A program made the position numbers and the translations under genes. DNA of 64,000 bases from Trochalopteron elliotii (lineage: Eukaryota; Chordata; Aves; Passeriformes; Leiothrichidae), in assembly GCA_024734555.1 (NCBI GenBank), contig JANPWX010000217.1, positions 867,650-931,649 on the forward strand, given 5' to 3'. The notes beneath the pieces were generated by a model. It was given only the letters and a program-made list of their open reading frames with translations. It was not told where the DNA came from and searched no databases. Positions 11,549 through 22,585 of this stretch are shown here, one piece after another; positions within the stretch are counted from its first letter, which is position 1; every line of letters starts with the position of its first letter.

Positions 11549-14500
11549 TTTATAAACACAGGGGTTTTCTGGCTCCTGGTCCTGCATGCAGGCAATTAGA
11601 CCAAGTCTCCAATGGATAAAATGGGCTACAAGGTATGCACTTCCCCTTGAAACAATAGTATTGCTCTGGGATCTGCAGAGACTCACAACTAGGGAGAGGT
11701 GAGGGAAGGACAAGCACTGTCCTGGTTTGAGCCCCATCCCTTTCTAACTGTGCCCCACCATTGTCCCAAAGATAAAACAAGCTGCATAACATGTACAAGT
11801 GAATGGAGCTTCAGAATGCTGCAAAAGTCCAAAGGAGGTTTTTGGTCAGCTGTGGCAAACCAGTGTAATTTGAATGCAGTGGGAAGACATGAGTGCTGCA
11901 TCTCCTGCAAATGAGCCTCCATGTGATGGAGATATGATTTGCTATGCCTGTCCTCAGGGGGAATAAACAAGAATATTCATCTGCCTATCTTTTATGGATA
12001 TTCCATCTCAGGAAAGGCTGTGAGCAACTTTCCTGATAAGTATTTTGTGCTGGCATGGTGCTCATTCAGCTTAAAGCAGTTCCACTTGTTCCAGAATTAC
12101 ACTGGGTGAGGGAACAGCCTTATCACAGCACTAGACAAGTTCTGGAATCAGTGGCCATGGTGTGAACAGAGAAGTAGATTCAACTTCAGAACTGCTCAAG
12201 ATTTCTGCTGCTGTATCTGAGCACAAGGCTGGCCAAAAATATCTGTCTCTGGACCAACCCAGAGAGGAAAATCACAACATTTGTGCAGCAAGGAAACTTT
12301 GCTGTGTTGTCAGCCAGCACTGTCAAAAGCACTGCTCTATGGAAGGTTGTACCAGTGCTTCAGTCTTGGTATTAATACTGAGCATTCCTGCTCTTTCTGA
12401 GACAGAGAATTGTTGACTGAGGAATCCACACTACCCCTCCAAACTCACCAAAATGTTTTCATAGCTAGTGGATCTACGATTTAAAACAAAACAAAAACAG
12501 CTCCAAAAATATGGCAAGTGCGTGCCAATAATTTTTATTTCTGCACTGAAGCAAATTGTTCCAAGCATTTTGTGAGAGAAGGACAAGAGAGGACAATCCA
12601 TCAGTGCAGAGTACATCAACATATTAAAAAAATGAAAGTAGTGGGGAAAGCTTTTAATTTGAATGATATCAGTGCCCACAAGCATGACAATAATTAAAGG
12701 TCTGCCAGCATGGCTATTATACATTCTGGTTTAGTGCATTTAATATCTCAGCTGCTTCAAATCACATCAGCCTGATGGCTGGCAAGCATGTTTCCACTCT
12801 GGATGCAAATCAAACTCTCACACACCATTCTGAAGCTTCACTTTAAAGGTAGGACTTTTTTGCATCAGGACAGGACAGGCTGTCCTTGGTCCTTGCAGTT
12901 CTGTAATGCTGGTACACTTCCACTGCCTGAGAAAATGGAGAATAAATTATTCTCCTTACAGTTAGACTGAAGTGTTGTCATACCCTAGTCCAGGGCAATT
13001 TTTCCAGTTCTCAGGACTTTCTTTCTCCCCTGTGCTGTGCTCTGTCAGGGATGCTCTCTTTTGGGTGATAAAGGAGGGGCTGTGGTCCCTCCCTCCTCTG
13101 CAGCCCCGGGCTGGTGCCTGGCAGGGCACACTGTGCTCCCCTGCATTCAGCTTGCCGTGGGAGGGCTGACTGCCAGCCTGCAGCCAGCTCTGATGGGGCA
13201 AGAGGGCAACCAAGGGGTTTCACTTCATCTCCTGCTGCTTCCGTGCTGGGTTATTCCTGCAGAGCCACAGGACCTCCTCAGGAAACACAGCCCGGAGCAG
13301 CACTGGCACAGCACCAAGGTGGATGGGAACAGATCATCTCTTTTGCAAACAGCAATTTCCAACACTCCCAAAAACAAGCCAACGACTTATTTTATTTTCA
13401 TTTGGAAGGGGGGATAAAAAATGAAAAAACAACAAAGAGAGTGACTAACAAGCAATGTGACTTGCATCACCAAGAATACTCCCCTTCCATGTCCCCCACT
13501 CACTTTCCCTCTGTCTGCTTTCCCTTTCAGCCCATAACCTCGGGAGGGCAGGAGCTGTCTCTCACTGGGTGTTTATGCAGATCTGAGCACAATGGGGCCT
13601 TGATCCTCCCTGGGTCCTTCTGATGCTGCTGCAGTACAGCTGAGGAGGAGGTTTTAGACAGAGATGGCTGCAAGCTTCAACTTGTAAGAGATTGAAAGTG
13701 CCCTGGAGGTCAGGGGGGAGGTGTCACATCCTGAGACCTTGGGAACATTAAGGAGTGGAACAATTAGCTGGCTGGAGGTTGGCAGGGAGAGTGCTGGATC
13801 TGAAGCCACCAAGCAAAAGTGTGACCTTGTTAGGATTAAAAAATGGAGAGCTCAAGGGGGTGCAGAAGGGAGAGTGGGAGGTCAAATGAAGGATACAGAC
13901 AGACAGATACAAAGGTTAAAAAAATCCAATGGCAGTTTGCTCTGCCAGTTTCACATCTGCAGTTGTACTGACTTGGTCTCTTGGAAATCACATTGGAGCA
14001 GGTTTTTTCCTTAAGAGATATGGCAAATGGTGGTGCAGGTACTTCTAGACGGTTGCAAATGCAAATGCACATTTCAAGCAAATGTGATTTGCAGTGGACC
14101 TGGAGAGAATGCACCACAGGTTCATATCACAGCAGTTGAGGTGCAAAATCCCTCTCTTTTAGGGGTCAAATATTTCTTAAGCTGTACTGATTTGCCCACT
14201 CAGGGCAGTTTTGTTTTGAGGGTGCTGTCCTGTGTGGATTCATACTGCAGCCTTTCCTTCAGTGGGGACTGCCCCTTTGCATACAGGTTTTTGAGGCTGA
14301 TTAGTCTCAAAGCCTTCTATACCCTACCAAATTGTGCAAAAGCCATTAGGAACAGGTGTCCACCTCAGCAATTTAGTGTTCTAGAGGGGTTCTTGGTATA
14401 AATTCTCCTTCTGTCCTTATTTTGAATCTTGCAGTTGCACTCAGGCATCCATCTGACCACAGCTGTGACCAGCTCAGGGCCATTTCCCACCTCTTGGAAC

Positions 14501-15319
14501 CAAGGCTGGAGTCATGAGGTGCCACCCAGGGGGCTGCATCACAGAGCAGACAGAGCTGCCAGAATTTGTCTGAGGGGTTGCAGCACAGGCAGCCCAGGCT
14601 TTAGGGAGAGGTCTGATGTGAACGTGTGGGTTTGGAACTGTAAGGGAAGAAAAGTGAACCAGTCTTAATTCCAGTTGGTTATGTTGATGTGTTCACAGAG
14701 CTTTTGAAATCAGGTGAGCTTTATCTCCAGAAGACACAAACCCCCGCCAGCCCTGATCAGGCGCTGTTTGGCTGGATTTGGTAATCAGCTATAGCAAATA
14801 GCTTGAAACAGTATCAGTTTTAGTAACTATGTTGTTAATTTTAACAAGAATTTTGTTTTATGCCCATCGGCGTAATGATTACTTTAAATATTGCTGCCTG
14901 CCATTTACTGGTGACTGTGCTGCCTGCCTGGCCTCCTCCTGCCTGCCAGAGTGTGTGACACAGCACTGGTTCTCCACAGGGTACCTGGCCAAACACAGCC
15001 TGAGAGGAGGCAGATTTTACAAAGATCTGTACTCTGAAAGGAGACCAGATCAAGCATTTCATTTGTGTTGTCCCCGTCACCCACAGGATCCTGCTACCCC
15101 AACTTGGGCAGTATTTGCTGTTACCACTGTTCTCCAGTGTCATGACCCACTGGCCCAGACTCAGGATTCCTACTCCTTTCCATCCCTTACTTACATCCAT
15201 TGTGCTGGGAGCACTGGAAGTGCCCTGAGCCTGCTTTCCACAAATCCCACTCCTTTTCCACATTATTCAGCTCTGATGGAAGCTCCTTTTCCTCTGTGTG
15301 GGCCTGATATTTCTGGGTC
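11549..15319. other. Unique noncoding DNA
   Basis: No gene was recognised. Local GC rises around 13040-13300. The longest frame (169 codons, 13114-13623) has no conserved-looking content. A tandem tgcaaatgcaaatgca at about 14055-14070 contains a POU octamer (atgcaaat, 14059-14066). A candidate conserved block at 14745-14905 is listed separately. Confidence 0.5.
14745..14905. promoter_or_regulatory. Candidate conserved noncoding element
   Basis: This block is AT-rich but free of simple repeats and keeps several CpGs (ggcgctgtttgg, cccatcggcgtaatgatt). It contains homeodomain-type cores (ggtaatcag, gttaatttt, gtaatgattac). It reads like many vertebrate conserved noncoding elements, but this is only a compositional impression. 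No alignment was possible here. Confidence 0.25.
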
Positions 15320-15625
15320 TGAGAGATTTTAACCTGCGAGCAGCTGCTAACTTTTTCCCAAGGAAAATTTTCTCAAGAAAGCTTCTTCTTAAAACAATCT
15401 TGGCAAACAACTATCCTGTCTCAAAACAATCTTTCTCCAGGTGGTGTTTTGCTGTTTCTCTGGTTTAACCAATGGGATTAGAGAGCTGTCATTCCTATTC
15501 ACCAATCATGTCTGCATGGGAACACTTTATAAAAGGTAGTAAGAATTAGACAATAAAGCCTTTTTTTCTATGCTCTTTGCCTTCTGAAATGTTTAGAGTC
15601 TCTAATCTTTCTTTCGTGTCCTACA
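15320..15625 (+). mobile_element. Probable solo LTR (ERVK- or ERV1-like)
   Basis: This stretch has LTR promoter architecture in the plus orientation. Two CCAAT boxes (15469-15473 and 15502-15506) are followed by a TATA box tataaaag (15528-15535) and, only about 20 bp later, a poly(A) signal aataaa (15552-15557). A U5-like segment follows, ending tttcgtgtcctaca at 15625. The left part (gcgagcagctgctaac) resembles avian ERV LTR beginnings as I recall them. The left border is uncertain: a TG occurs at 15320 and another at 15335, and no target-site duplication was found. No internal retroviral sequence adjoins it. Confidence 0.55.
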
Positions 15626-16788
15626 ATGACACCTTGCACTGCCCATGGGCTGTGGGATCACACCAGATTGCCAGTTAATACTGCAGAGAGACAAGTGGGA
15701 AACTTTCTTTGGGAAAATGCTTCCAGAACCACATATGGATCAGAACACCTGGAAGAAGCTGTCTAGTAAAAACCCTCAAGCACAGGGGATGCTGGACACC
15801 AAGCTGGCCTAGCACCAGCAAGATGAGGCTGACACACTCCATCAGTGTCTCTCACAACCTCAGCCACATCACTTGGGTACTCTGGGCCACCAGAAGAGTC
15901 AGCGACCTCCAAAATCCCCCTCCACACTGAGTTTATCACAGCAGACTTGGGAAGGGTGCTAAGGAGCCTCCTCTGGCTCAGGCTGTGTGTGGGAAGCAGT
16001 GGGTAAGGGAGGGGCTGGGGAGGAGCTGGAGTGTAAGGACATATGGCCTGGGAAGGGATTTTTCCCAAAAGGAGGGATGTATCAGAGCAGCCTGGGAGGG
16101 GATCACAGCAGCAAGAACAATAATGCAGCTTTTTTTTTTTTTTGCCACAGAATAAAAAGAGGGAGTTAGTTTGATGTGCAGATATCACTGCTGGCAGGTG
16201 AAGTTCCCAGGGAGCTCCCAGAAGCTCTATTAATAAATGCCAATTTTTATTATATACTTTGCACTTCAGAACCATTCTGATTCTCACTGCTTGCTTCATT
16301 TTTGAAGAAACACCATCACTAGAGTGCCACTTGGGCACCCATCCTTCTAAAGCACAAATTTACCTGTCTCCTTGTATCTGCAGGTTACCAGTTCATTTTG
16401 TGGGTAACTTCCATATCTTTCAGAATTTGGACACTGCATTTGCCTACACCCACAGACAGGCTGCTGGAGGACATACTAGAGCTTGAGGCAGCTGGAATGT
16501 GCAGAATCTGCTGGTTCCTGGGTGGTATGGGGATATTTATACTCCCTTTAGGCATTTAGTCCCACCCTTGTCTGGTCTGTGTCTCCCCACTGAACATCAA
16601 AACTCCCCAACAGCTTCCCATTCTCCAGGATAACAACAGTGAAAGATTCACATGGATGTCTTTGAAACAGAGATGTCTTTGTCTTCACAGTTCATTTTTA
16701 TTTTTGGGGTTGCTGATGCCCAAATCTGATGTTTAGGAGCAGCAGGACATGAAAGGATCAGTGTAGCCAGAGGTTCTTCTCCTGGGAA

Positions 16789-17058
16789 ATGTTTGAGGAG
16801 CTGAAAAAAAAAGTAAATCTAAACCTGAGTAACTCTTACCTGAATGCTGACATTAAAGTCACATTAGGACACCACATTTGTGAGCTATATGCTTGTGATC
16901 ACAGAGTAACTTCCATTATTTTAGATGTAATGGTGAAGCCAAACAGCAGCACAGTAGATGAACAGGAAATTGATCAACTCTTCTGGACATATCCCAGAAT
17001 CTATGTGCACAGTCCAGATACTGCAGTGATAAATGCTTTGGAGACATTAATAACTTAG
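16789..17058 (+). other. Open frame of unknown meaning, 89 codons
   Basis: The translation starts MFEELKKKVNLNLSNSY and ends INALETLIT. Its amino-acid make-up is more protein-like than the other short frames, being mixed hydrophobic and charged with no low complexity. I recognise no domain, and there is no clear splice-acceptor context, Kozak context or poly(A) signal. It could be a decayed exon or retrocopy, or chance. It should not be treated as a gene without homology support. Confidence 0.12.
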
Positions 17059-17147
17059 ATGAGACTTGTGTTGTTTAGGGCAGAGTGGTTGAATTCTGGA
17101 GCTCTGTGCCTTTGGAGTTTATGATTTGCAGAGAGTTTTCTGACCAG

Positions 17148-17177
17148 CCTTGCCTTGCCTTGCCTTGCCTTGCCTTG
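17148..17177. repeat. (CCTTG)6 microsatellite
   Basis: Six perfect ccttg units lie in tandem. Confidence 0.95.
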
Positions 17178-18330
17178 CCCACCCAGAATTTTGCTCCAAC
17201 AAATTGCTCTAAAAGCAAGTCATCTTCAGAGTTTAACAGACCAAATTTTGTTTCATTTCTTAAATCCTTTTATTTATTTCCACAGGTCACTAAGTAAAAA
17301 TTCAGATCATCTAGAGTCACTTTCATATCAGACAGGCATATTCAAATATTTAATGCACAAGTTAAAGTACTCAAGCACTGTGTTCACATCAGGCTCCTCA
17401 TGCCTAGTCCTGCATCATCTACATCTCCATCTCATTGCATTGCTTGAAAAAAATCACTCCAGCATTTGTTCCCTTTATTGTTTATCTTATGGGTTAGATT
17501 AATCTCACCCTGTCAGTTATTTTGCCAAATTGGACCATCAGTTCAGAACTCCAAAACAGGCATGTGAAAAATGTCCAATAGAGTATTTCCTAGCTAAGAA
17601 TAGGTTCTACCTTATCATCCAGGGTTAATTTAGGACCATTAATTATGCTTGAGTTGGCCATAAGTTTTCAGGCATGTATTATTTTATTACCTGATCACAT
17701 AATTAAAATGTCACATATCAAGGGACAAATTCTAATGAGGTTAAAAGCACCCTGATGACACATGATTATTTGACCTGTTATATAAGAGGATTATTTCTTG
17801 CCTGTTACTGATTGAGTTTTTTTGACAGCATGAAAATCACTAGTTTTCAACAAGCTTTTTCCTCAGAGAGGGGCCAAAACCATATACTACAACCTTCTTA
17901 TTCCTTCCAAGACCCTCTTTCACTGAGGTACGCTGAGGTACACTGCTTTAATGCTCTGAGCTCATCAGCTTGTCCAGCTGCCAAGAAAGGGTAAAAGTTG
18001 TTGATCTATGATAAAATGTGTGCAGAGAGAGTCAAGAGAAGGAGGCTATAATTACAATGGTATCTGCTGAAGGTCACTCAAATTGAGCTCAGTTCAGCTG
18101 GAAGTGGAGGAACTGACTTAGAATACAAGAGAAAAATGTAAATTTCAACAAAGCAACAGCTAGGAGGATGATAAATAATCTATAACATGATTCTAAAGTA
18201 TGTAAATACTGCTGGAAAGAGGTGAATCTTGAGTGGGGCAAGAAGTTAGTGAAAGTTAACAAAGAGGAAGTAGAAAAGCACTGGTTTACTAGAAGTTGCT
18301 TCCGGCTGGTGCCACTGAGGGGGCAGATGA

Positions 18331-18335
18331 GTGGG
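18331..18335. repeat. Left target-site duplication (gtggg)
   Basis: This 5-bp sequence lies immediately left of the LTR at 18336. An identical copy lies at 18985-18989 immediately right of it. A 5-bp duplication is usual for ERVL-type integration. Confidence 0.85.
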
Positions 18336-18984
18336 AGTCCTGGTTTGGAAAGACAAGTGTCTGCTAAGGAAGGCAGGAGCTTCCCTTGGAATGGAGAATG
18401 TAAACCTCCTCCCTCCAAATGACTATAATTTTGAAATTTAGAGACACTCAGGCAAAGATGTGGGAATAGGAATAACAGTTCTTTACTAGGAAAATTAAAA
18501 TAAAAAATGTAGTAGTACAGAAAACCAAAAGAAAATCCTGACAGAGTCAGAATACAACCTGACACCCTGTTGGTTGGGGTGTTGGTACCAGTCCAGTTAA
18601 GTCGTCCTGGAGTGACAGATGTGGTTCTGTTGAAGCAATGATTCTGTAGAAAGGCGTAGTTTTCTCTGAAGGTCCACTGGTGGTGAGATGGGTCTGGTCT
18701 TCCTCTTTGCACAGCCAGTGGAAACAGGCTGTCCTGGTGCTCTGAATCTCAGGTTTTATCCAGGTAGGAATGCTGGGCTCCTCCCGCTGGGTGGAGCATC
18801 TCCCCATGGGATGGTGGAATTGTATCAGCCATGCAGTGAGCCTTGATGGCCCATTAACAGAAGATCCCCCCAGAGTTCTGAGGGGTAGGTCATGGAAGAG
18901 ATAAAGAACACTGCCCCACCTGGTTTTAACAGATTGCAATAGAATACATATTTCTGGTTACATCTTGCATTACAACCTAAGACA
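18336..18984 (-). mobile_element. Solo LTR, passerine ERVL-like (copy 2), complete
   Basis: This is a full-length solo LTR of 649 bp in minus orientation, the same family as 5062-5703. Its plus-strand edges are (a)gtcctggtttggaaagaca on the left and attacaacctaagaca on the right. On the minus strand it therefore begins tgtcttagg and ends ...ccaggact, with the usual final a changed to t. Gtggg duplications flank both sides exactly. Minus-strand regulatory parts are a TATA-like gataaaac (complement of 18754-18761) and an AGTAAA-type poly(A) signal (complement near 18482-18487). A minus-strand frame of 207 codons runs through the LTR and past its edge. It has no retroviral domain and is coincidental. 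The element can carry promoter activity but nothing here shows it does. Confidence 0.92.
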
Positions 18985-18989
18985 GTGGG
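18985..18989. repeat. Right target-site duplication (gtggg)
   Basis: This matches 18331-18335 and defines the right border of the LTR insertion. Confidence 0.85.
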
Positions 18990-19164
18990 CCTGGGTAAGA
19001 AGGGTTTTGTTGCTGCTCAGGTGCTTACAGACTGGATGGATCATTGCCATTCCAGATTCTGAAGCCTGACAAGCAGTTTTATCCAGGTACGTGCTCAAAA
19101 TGTTCATTGGGAGTTACTTAAATGAGAACCTGACAAAATTTGCCAGGGTTTCACCAGTATTGGT

Positions 19165-19407
19165 AACACTGAAGGAGGGTAGACTTAGAGGAGACATTAG
19201 GAAGAAGTTTTTGACTGGGATGCTGCTGAGGCACTGGCACAGGTTTCCCAGAAAATCTGTGGATGCCCCATCCCTGGTGGTGTTCAGGGCCAGGTTGGAT
19301 GGGACCCTGAGCAACCTGGGATAGTGGGAGGTGTCCTTGGCAGGGGGTTGGAACTGGATGATCTTTAAGCTCCCTTCCAACCCAAACCATTCTGTGATCC
19401 TGTGACT
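19165..19407 (+). mobile_element. CR1 LINE, 3' end fragment
   Basis: This is the sense-strand CR1 3' end. It runs from the phrase ctgaaggagggtagacttag through gaggcactggcacaggtttc, gatgccccatccctggtggt and ccaggttggatgggaccctg, to ggttggaactggatgatctt, ccttccaacccaaaccattc and tgtgatcctgtgact. It keeps the terminal segment better than the 4113 copy. It is 5'-truncated with no coding capacity. The frame that decodes part of the CR1 ORF2 C-terminus here is broken. Confidence 0.92.
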
Positions 19408-22389
19408 TGTGAAGGAAGGAAGCTGCAGTGGACAGACAGTGGAGTAGATCAGCTCATTCTTCATCCCAGGTTATGATCTGGAGAGCAGGCAGGCTGTGCT
19501 GCAGTTACATGATCTCCAAATCACAAAGCTGTGCATTAAACCAGTGTGGCCCACTTTAGAATGGAACAATACAGCAGCTTTGACCAGCCTTAAGAGACTT
19601 AACATGTGAAGTGTTGCTGCTGCTTCCTTCAGTCTCAGAGAAGTGGTGGGGTGTTTCTCAGGCCACCATCCTACCCCAGACTGGGCCTCTCTGGAGGTGC
19701 AGGGATAACCCTGGCATTTGCCCCAGCACCAGTGGTTCCAGAGCTTTGTTTATTTAGCAGATGGAGCCTGGCAGTGACAAAAATCATTTGCAATGCAATA
19801 AGTACCTCTGTGTCTATCTGGCTTACTGACAACAAATTCAGCACAAATTCAGAAATTTTCTGTGTTTTCTCTGGATCAGAGTTCAGCCCGGGGTGAGCAC
19901 TGCCTTGGTCTGAACTATGCTGCATCTTGCAGGAAAAGCTTTGACCACAAGATACCCAGCCCCTGCATGATTCAACCCCCCAGGTCCCTAAGAAAGGAGT
20001 GTCAGGCTGTTTGCCTCTTTTTCCATCCCCTGCTCCGAGTCCTTTAAGCCCCAGTCGAGTGGCAGCCCTGCTGTGGTTTCTCACTGACAGGTTAAATATA
20101 CCCTGGAGGATATGGAGGAGCAGTGAGGAGCAGGACAGGATCCTCTGAGCTCTTCTAACTCCAGGGCTCTGGGCTGCATTCAGCTTGAATCAGAACATTG
20201 CTCCATACCTGGAGTGCCAGGACATTCAGGGTAGCCCCTTGTCTGCTGCTGCCAGCAGAATCCCTGCAGCCTCCAAGATCTGATCTCAGCCACAGATATG
20301 AAATCCCTCTGTCTGCCTGCACACAAAGGTTTTGTGGGCTGCATCTGGCCACAAGCCAGGCTTCCCCTCTGCTTACCAGCCCCACTCTGACCTCACCTAG
20401 ACTAAGCTCAAGCTATTTTGCTTCTACATCTCCTCTGCTCACATAATATGGCAAAATTTGGATGCTGTTATCCACAGTAATACAAAGTTTGATAAAGACC
20501 TCACCCTGTGTTCCAGTTCCTTTCAGAGCCCTGAGACCTATATTGCACAAAAAAAGGAGCAAGGGCAGGGAACCACCTACAGCCACTTATTACATGTTAT
20601 CGATTTCTTTCCATTGTGAAAAACACTCCCTTTTTCAAAAAGCCACCTTCCACCCCCTCCCTTGTAGCTATTGATTCCATAGACCAAAACAATAATGTGC
20701 ACCTTGCTGCAGTGAACTTATGAATGTCTAATTTTGAACAGGAAAATGTCACAGACCTGCACTCATAGGCAGGGCTTTGAACTGAAATGTACATCCTGTC
20801 TCTTCATCCGTGGTTTCCTGCAGGGGAACATTTACTCCCTCCAAAATTTGCTATTAATTTAAGCATTGTTAATGATACCCAGCCTCGCTGGCAGAGAGAG
20901 GAGGATGCAATTGTCCATTTTGGTTCCCAGGAGGTCCTTGAATGGCTGTGACAAGCACCAATAATAGGACTTAGATAAAAAGAGAAGTTGCTAACTTTGT
21001 CCCAATGTATCATAGTTATAATTTCCTTGAAAGATGAAAGGATTGTTAAACTGACTGGGAATACAAAGCAACTCTCCTCAGATTGAACTGAATCATCTTT
21101 GCCCATTTCAGCTGTATTGTTCCTTTTCTTATCTGTGTATTGTGGAGCCCTAATGTTTCTTGCAAGTAGCTTACTGTGAAACCCATCCCCTAAGTGACAC
21201 AGATGCAGGTTTGTAGGAGAGGTAGGTGCACTGAGAACCTGATCCCTGGAAATATTTAGATGCAGAAGGATGCAGAGATGCGCAGAGACAGTTTTCTCAA
21301 ATGCTTAAGGTTACAAATCCTCCTGGACTATCCTTTCCCATGTAAGAATATCCAACTGCCAGTAAGATTCTGACCACAGTTCTGCTCATGGCAGGCTGTA
21401 CCATTTTATAAGGAAGTTCTATAATACTATATTCTCATTGCACAACATTGGATAAGTCTGGATTTTGACCTTTTGTAAAATCCTAAGATTCCTATAAGAA
21501 AACCAACTCATCCAAATTACAGGACTTTACAATATGACCACTGTATTTCTTTTAGATTACCATAAAGATTGATTCTGCTGAATATAAAAATATGTGTTTA
21601 TGGGTAGGGAGAAATATTCCCATAACAACTTCAACAATTCTTATTTTATAATGACTAGGAGCTTTTATTAGACAAATAAGAGACATTTTGGATTCACTCC
21701 CAATTTCTATTTTAAGCTTCAGACAAAGGCTTGGCAGCTTTCAACCACTCAGGATGTAGCACTAGAGGATGCTGACAAGAGAAATTGCCAGTGTAGGAAA
21801 TTATCTGTCCCTGGGGAGGGGAAGCCAAGGGAAAAAAGTTTACATTTTGGGTCTTTGCAAGTACAGCAAGGGAAGACTTGCACTAGGGTAAAGAAACAAG
21901 TCCTTAAAAGAAACTGACTTAGGGCTCTTCTTTGGGTGCTGAAAAAATCTGTAGCCTGTGCACATCAGAATTAAGAACCTAAGAAATTGTCAGGCAAGAG
22001 CTTGGAAAAAGCAGGAGAAAATAGGATAAGAAAATTACAATGCAGGAGAATAGTTTGGTTTAACTGTTGAGGAAGTAAAATGTGGGAGGTATTTCTGGAA
22101 TAAGAAGCAATTGAAGTCAGAGAAATTCACTGTGATGTGAGTTTGGAGCCTGTAATAGTTTTTGTGTTCCCATGAAGGACACCTGATCAGAGCAAACTGC
22201 TGTAGCCTGTCTTACCTCATGGATAATTTCTTTGTATTTAATTGCTTGTTTCACTCCTTGAAGACACTTTCTTTCCCTGGTATTTGTATGGGATTGCCAC
22301 TGTGTTAAAAAGTTGTATAGATTTCCAAAAGGAGGCTGTGTGTGCATGTGCACGCTGTGTTTATGGGTAGGCACACTTATCTAAATTAA

Positions 22390-22585
22390 TTTTGTTATTA
22401 TGCAGACTTAATTCAAAATACATTAGAGGAAGACATTATTCAACAACTAATAGATGTTATACCATCACCATATTCTAATGGGCTGATTAGCAATTTTATT
22501 GTATTCAATTTGCAGCGTGGCAATTCCATGTCAGATGGAAGAGCTATCAAAATGAAAAACTGCATTAAAATTAAAAACCAATAGT
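22390..22585. promoter_or_regulatory. Candidate conserved noncoding element
   Basis: An AT-rich block without simple repeats has many homeobox-type TAAT/ATTA cores (taattttgttattatg, cttaattcaa, gctgattagc). This is only a resemblance in composition; conservation cannot be tested here. Confidence 0.2.

Larger units (their letters stand above)
15626..18330. other. Unique noncoding DNA
   Basis: No gene was recognised. It contains a T14 run at 16130-16143, an open frame of 89 codons at 16789-17058, a pentanucleotide array at 17148-17177 and a small tandem repeat ctgaggtacg/ctgaggtaca near 17922-17942. A 191-codon minus frame (15763-16338) shows only low-complexity Pro/Ser content and is taken as chance. 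Confidence 0.5.

Noticed and set aside
11718..11960. tgtcctggtttgagcc as the tip of another passerine LTR
   Set aside because: Only the first dozen bases resemble LTR starts; the rest does not match the LTR copies here and there is no matching end or target duplication.
13114..13623. 169-codon plus-strand open frame
   Set aside because: It lies in locally GC-richer DNA with two other overlapping frames and no domain or gene structure.
15763..16338. 191-codon minus-strand open frame
   Set aside because: It is rich in Pro, Ser and Leu, includes a Lys run from the T14 tract, and has no family resemblance.
18089..18712. 207-codon minus-strand open frame through the LTR
   Set aside because: It starts inside the LTR and runs beyond its border into unrelated DNA with no retroviral domain, so it is coincidental.
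5062..18984. A provirus bounded by the two related LTRs
   Set aside because: The target duplications differ, the interior lacks retroviral genes, and the interior contains older unrelated repeats.
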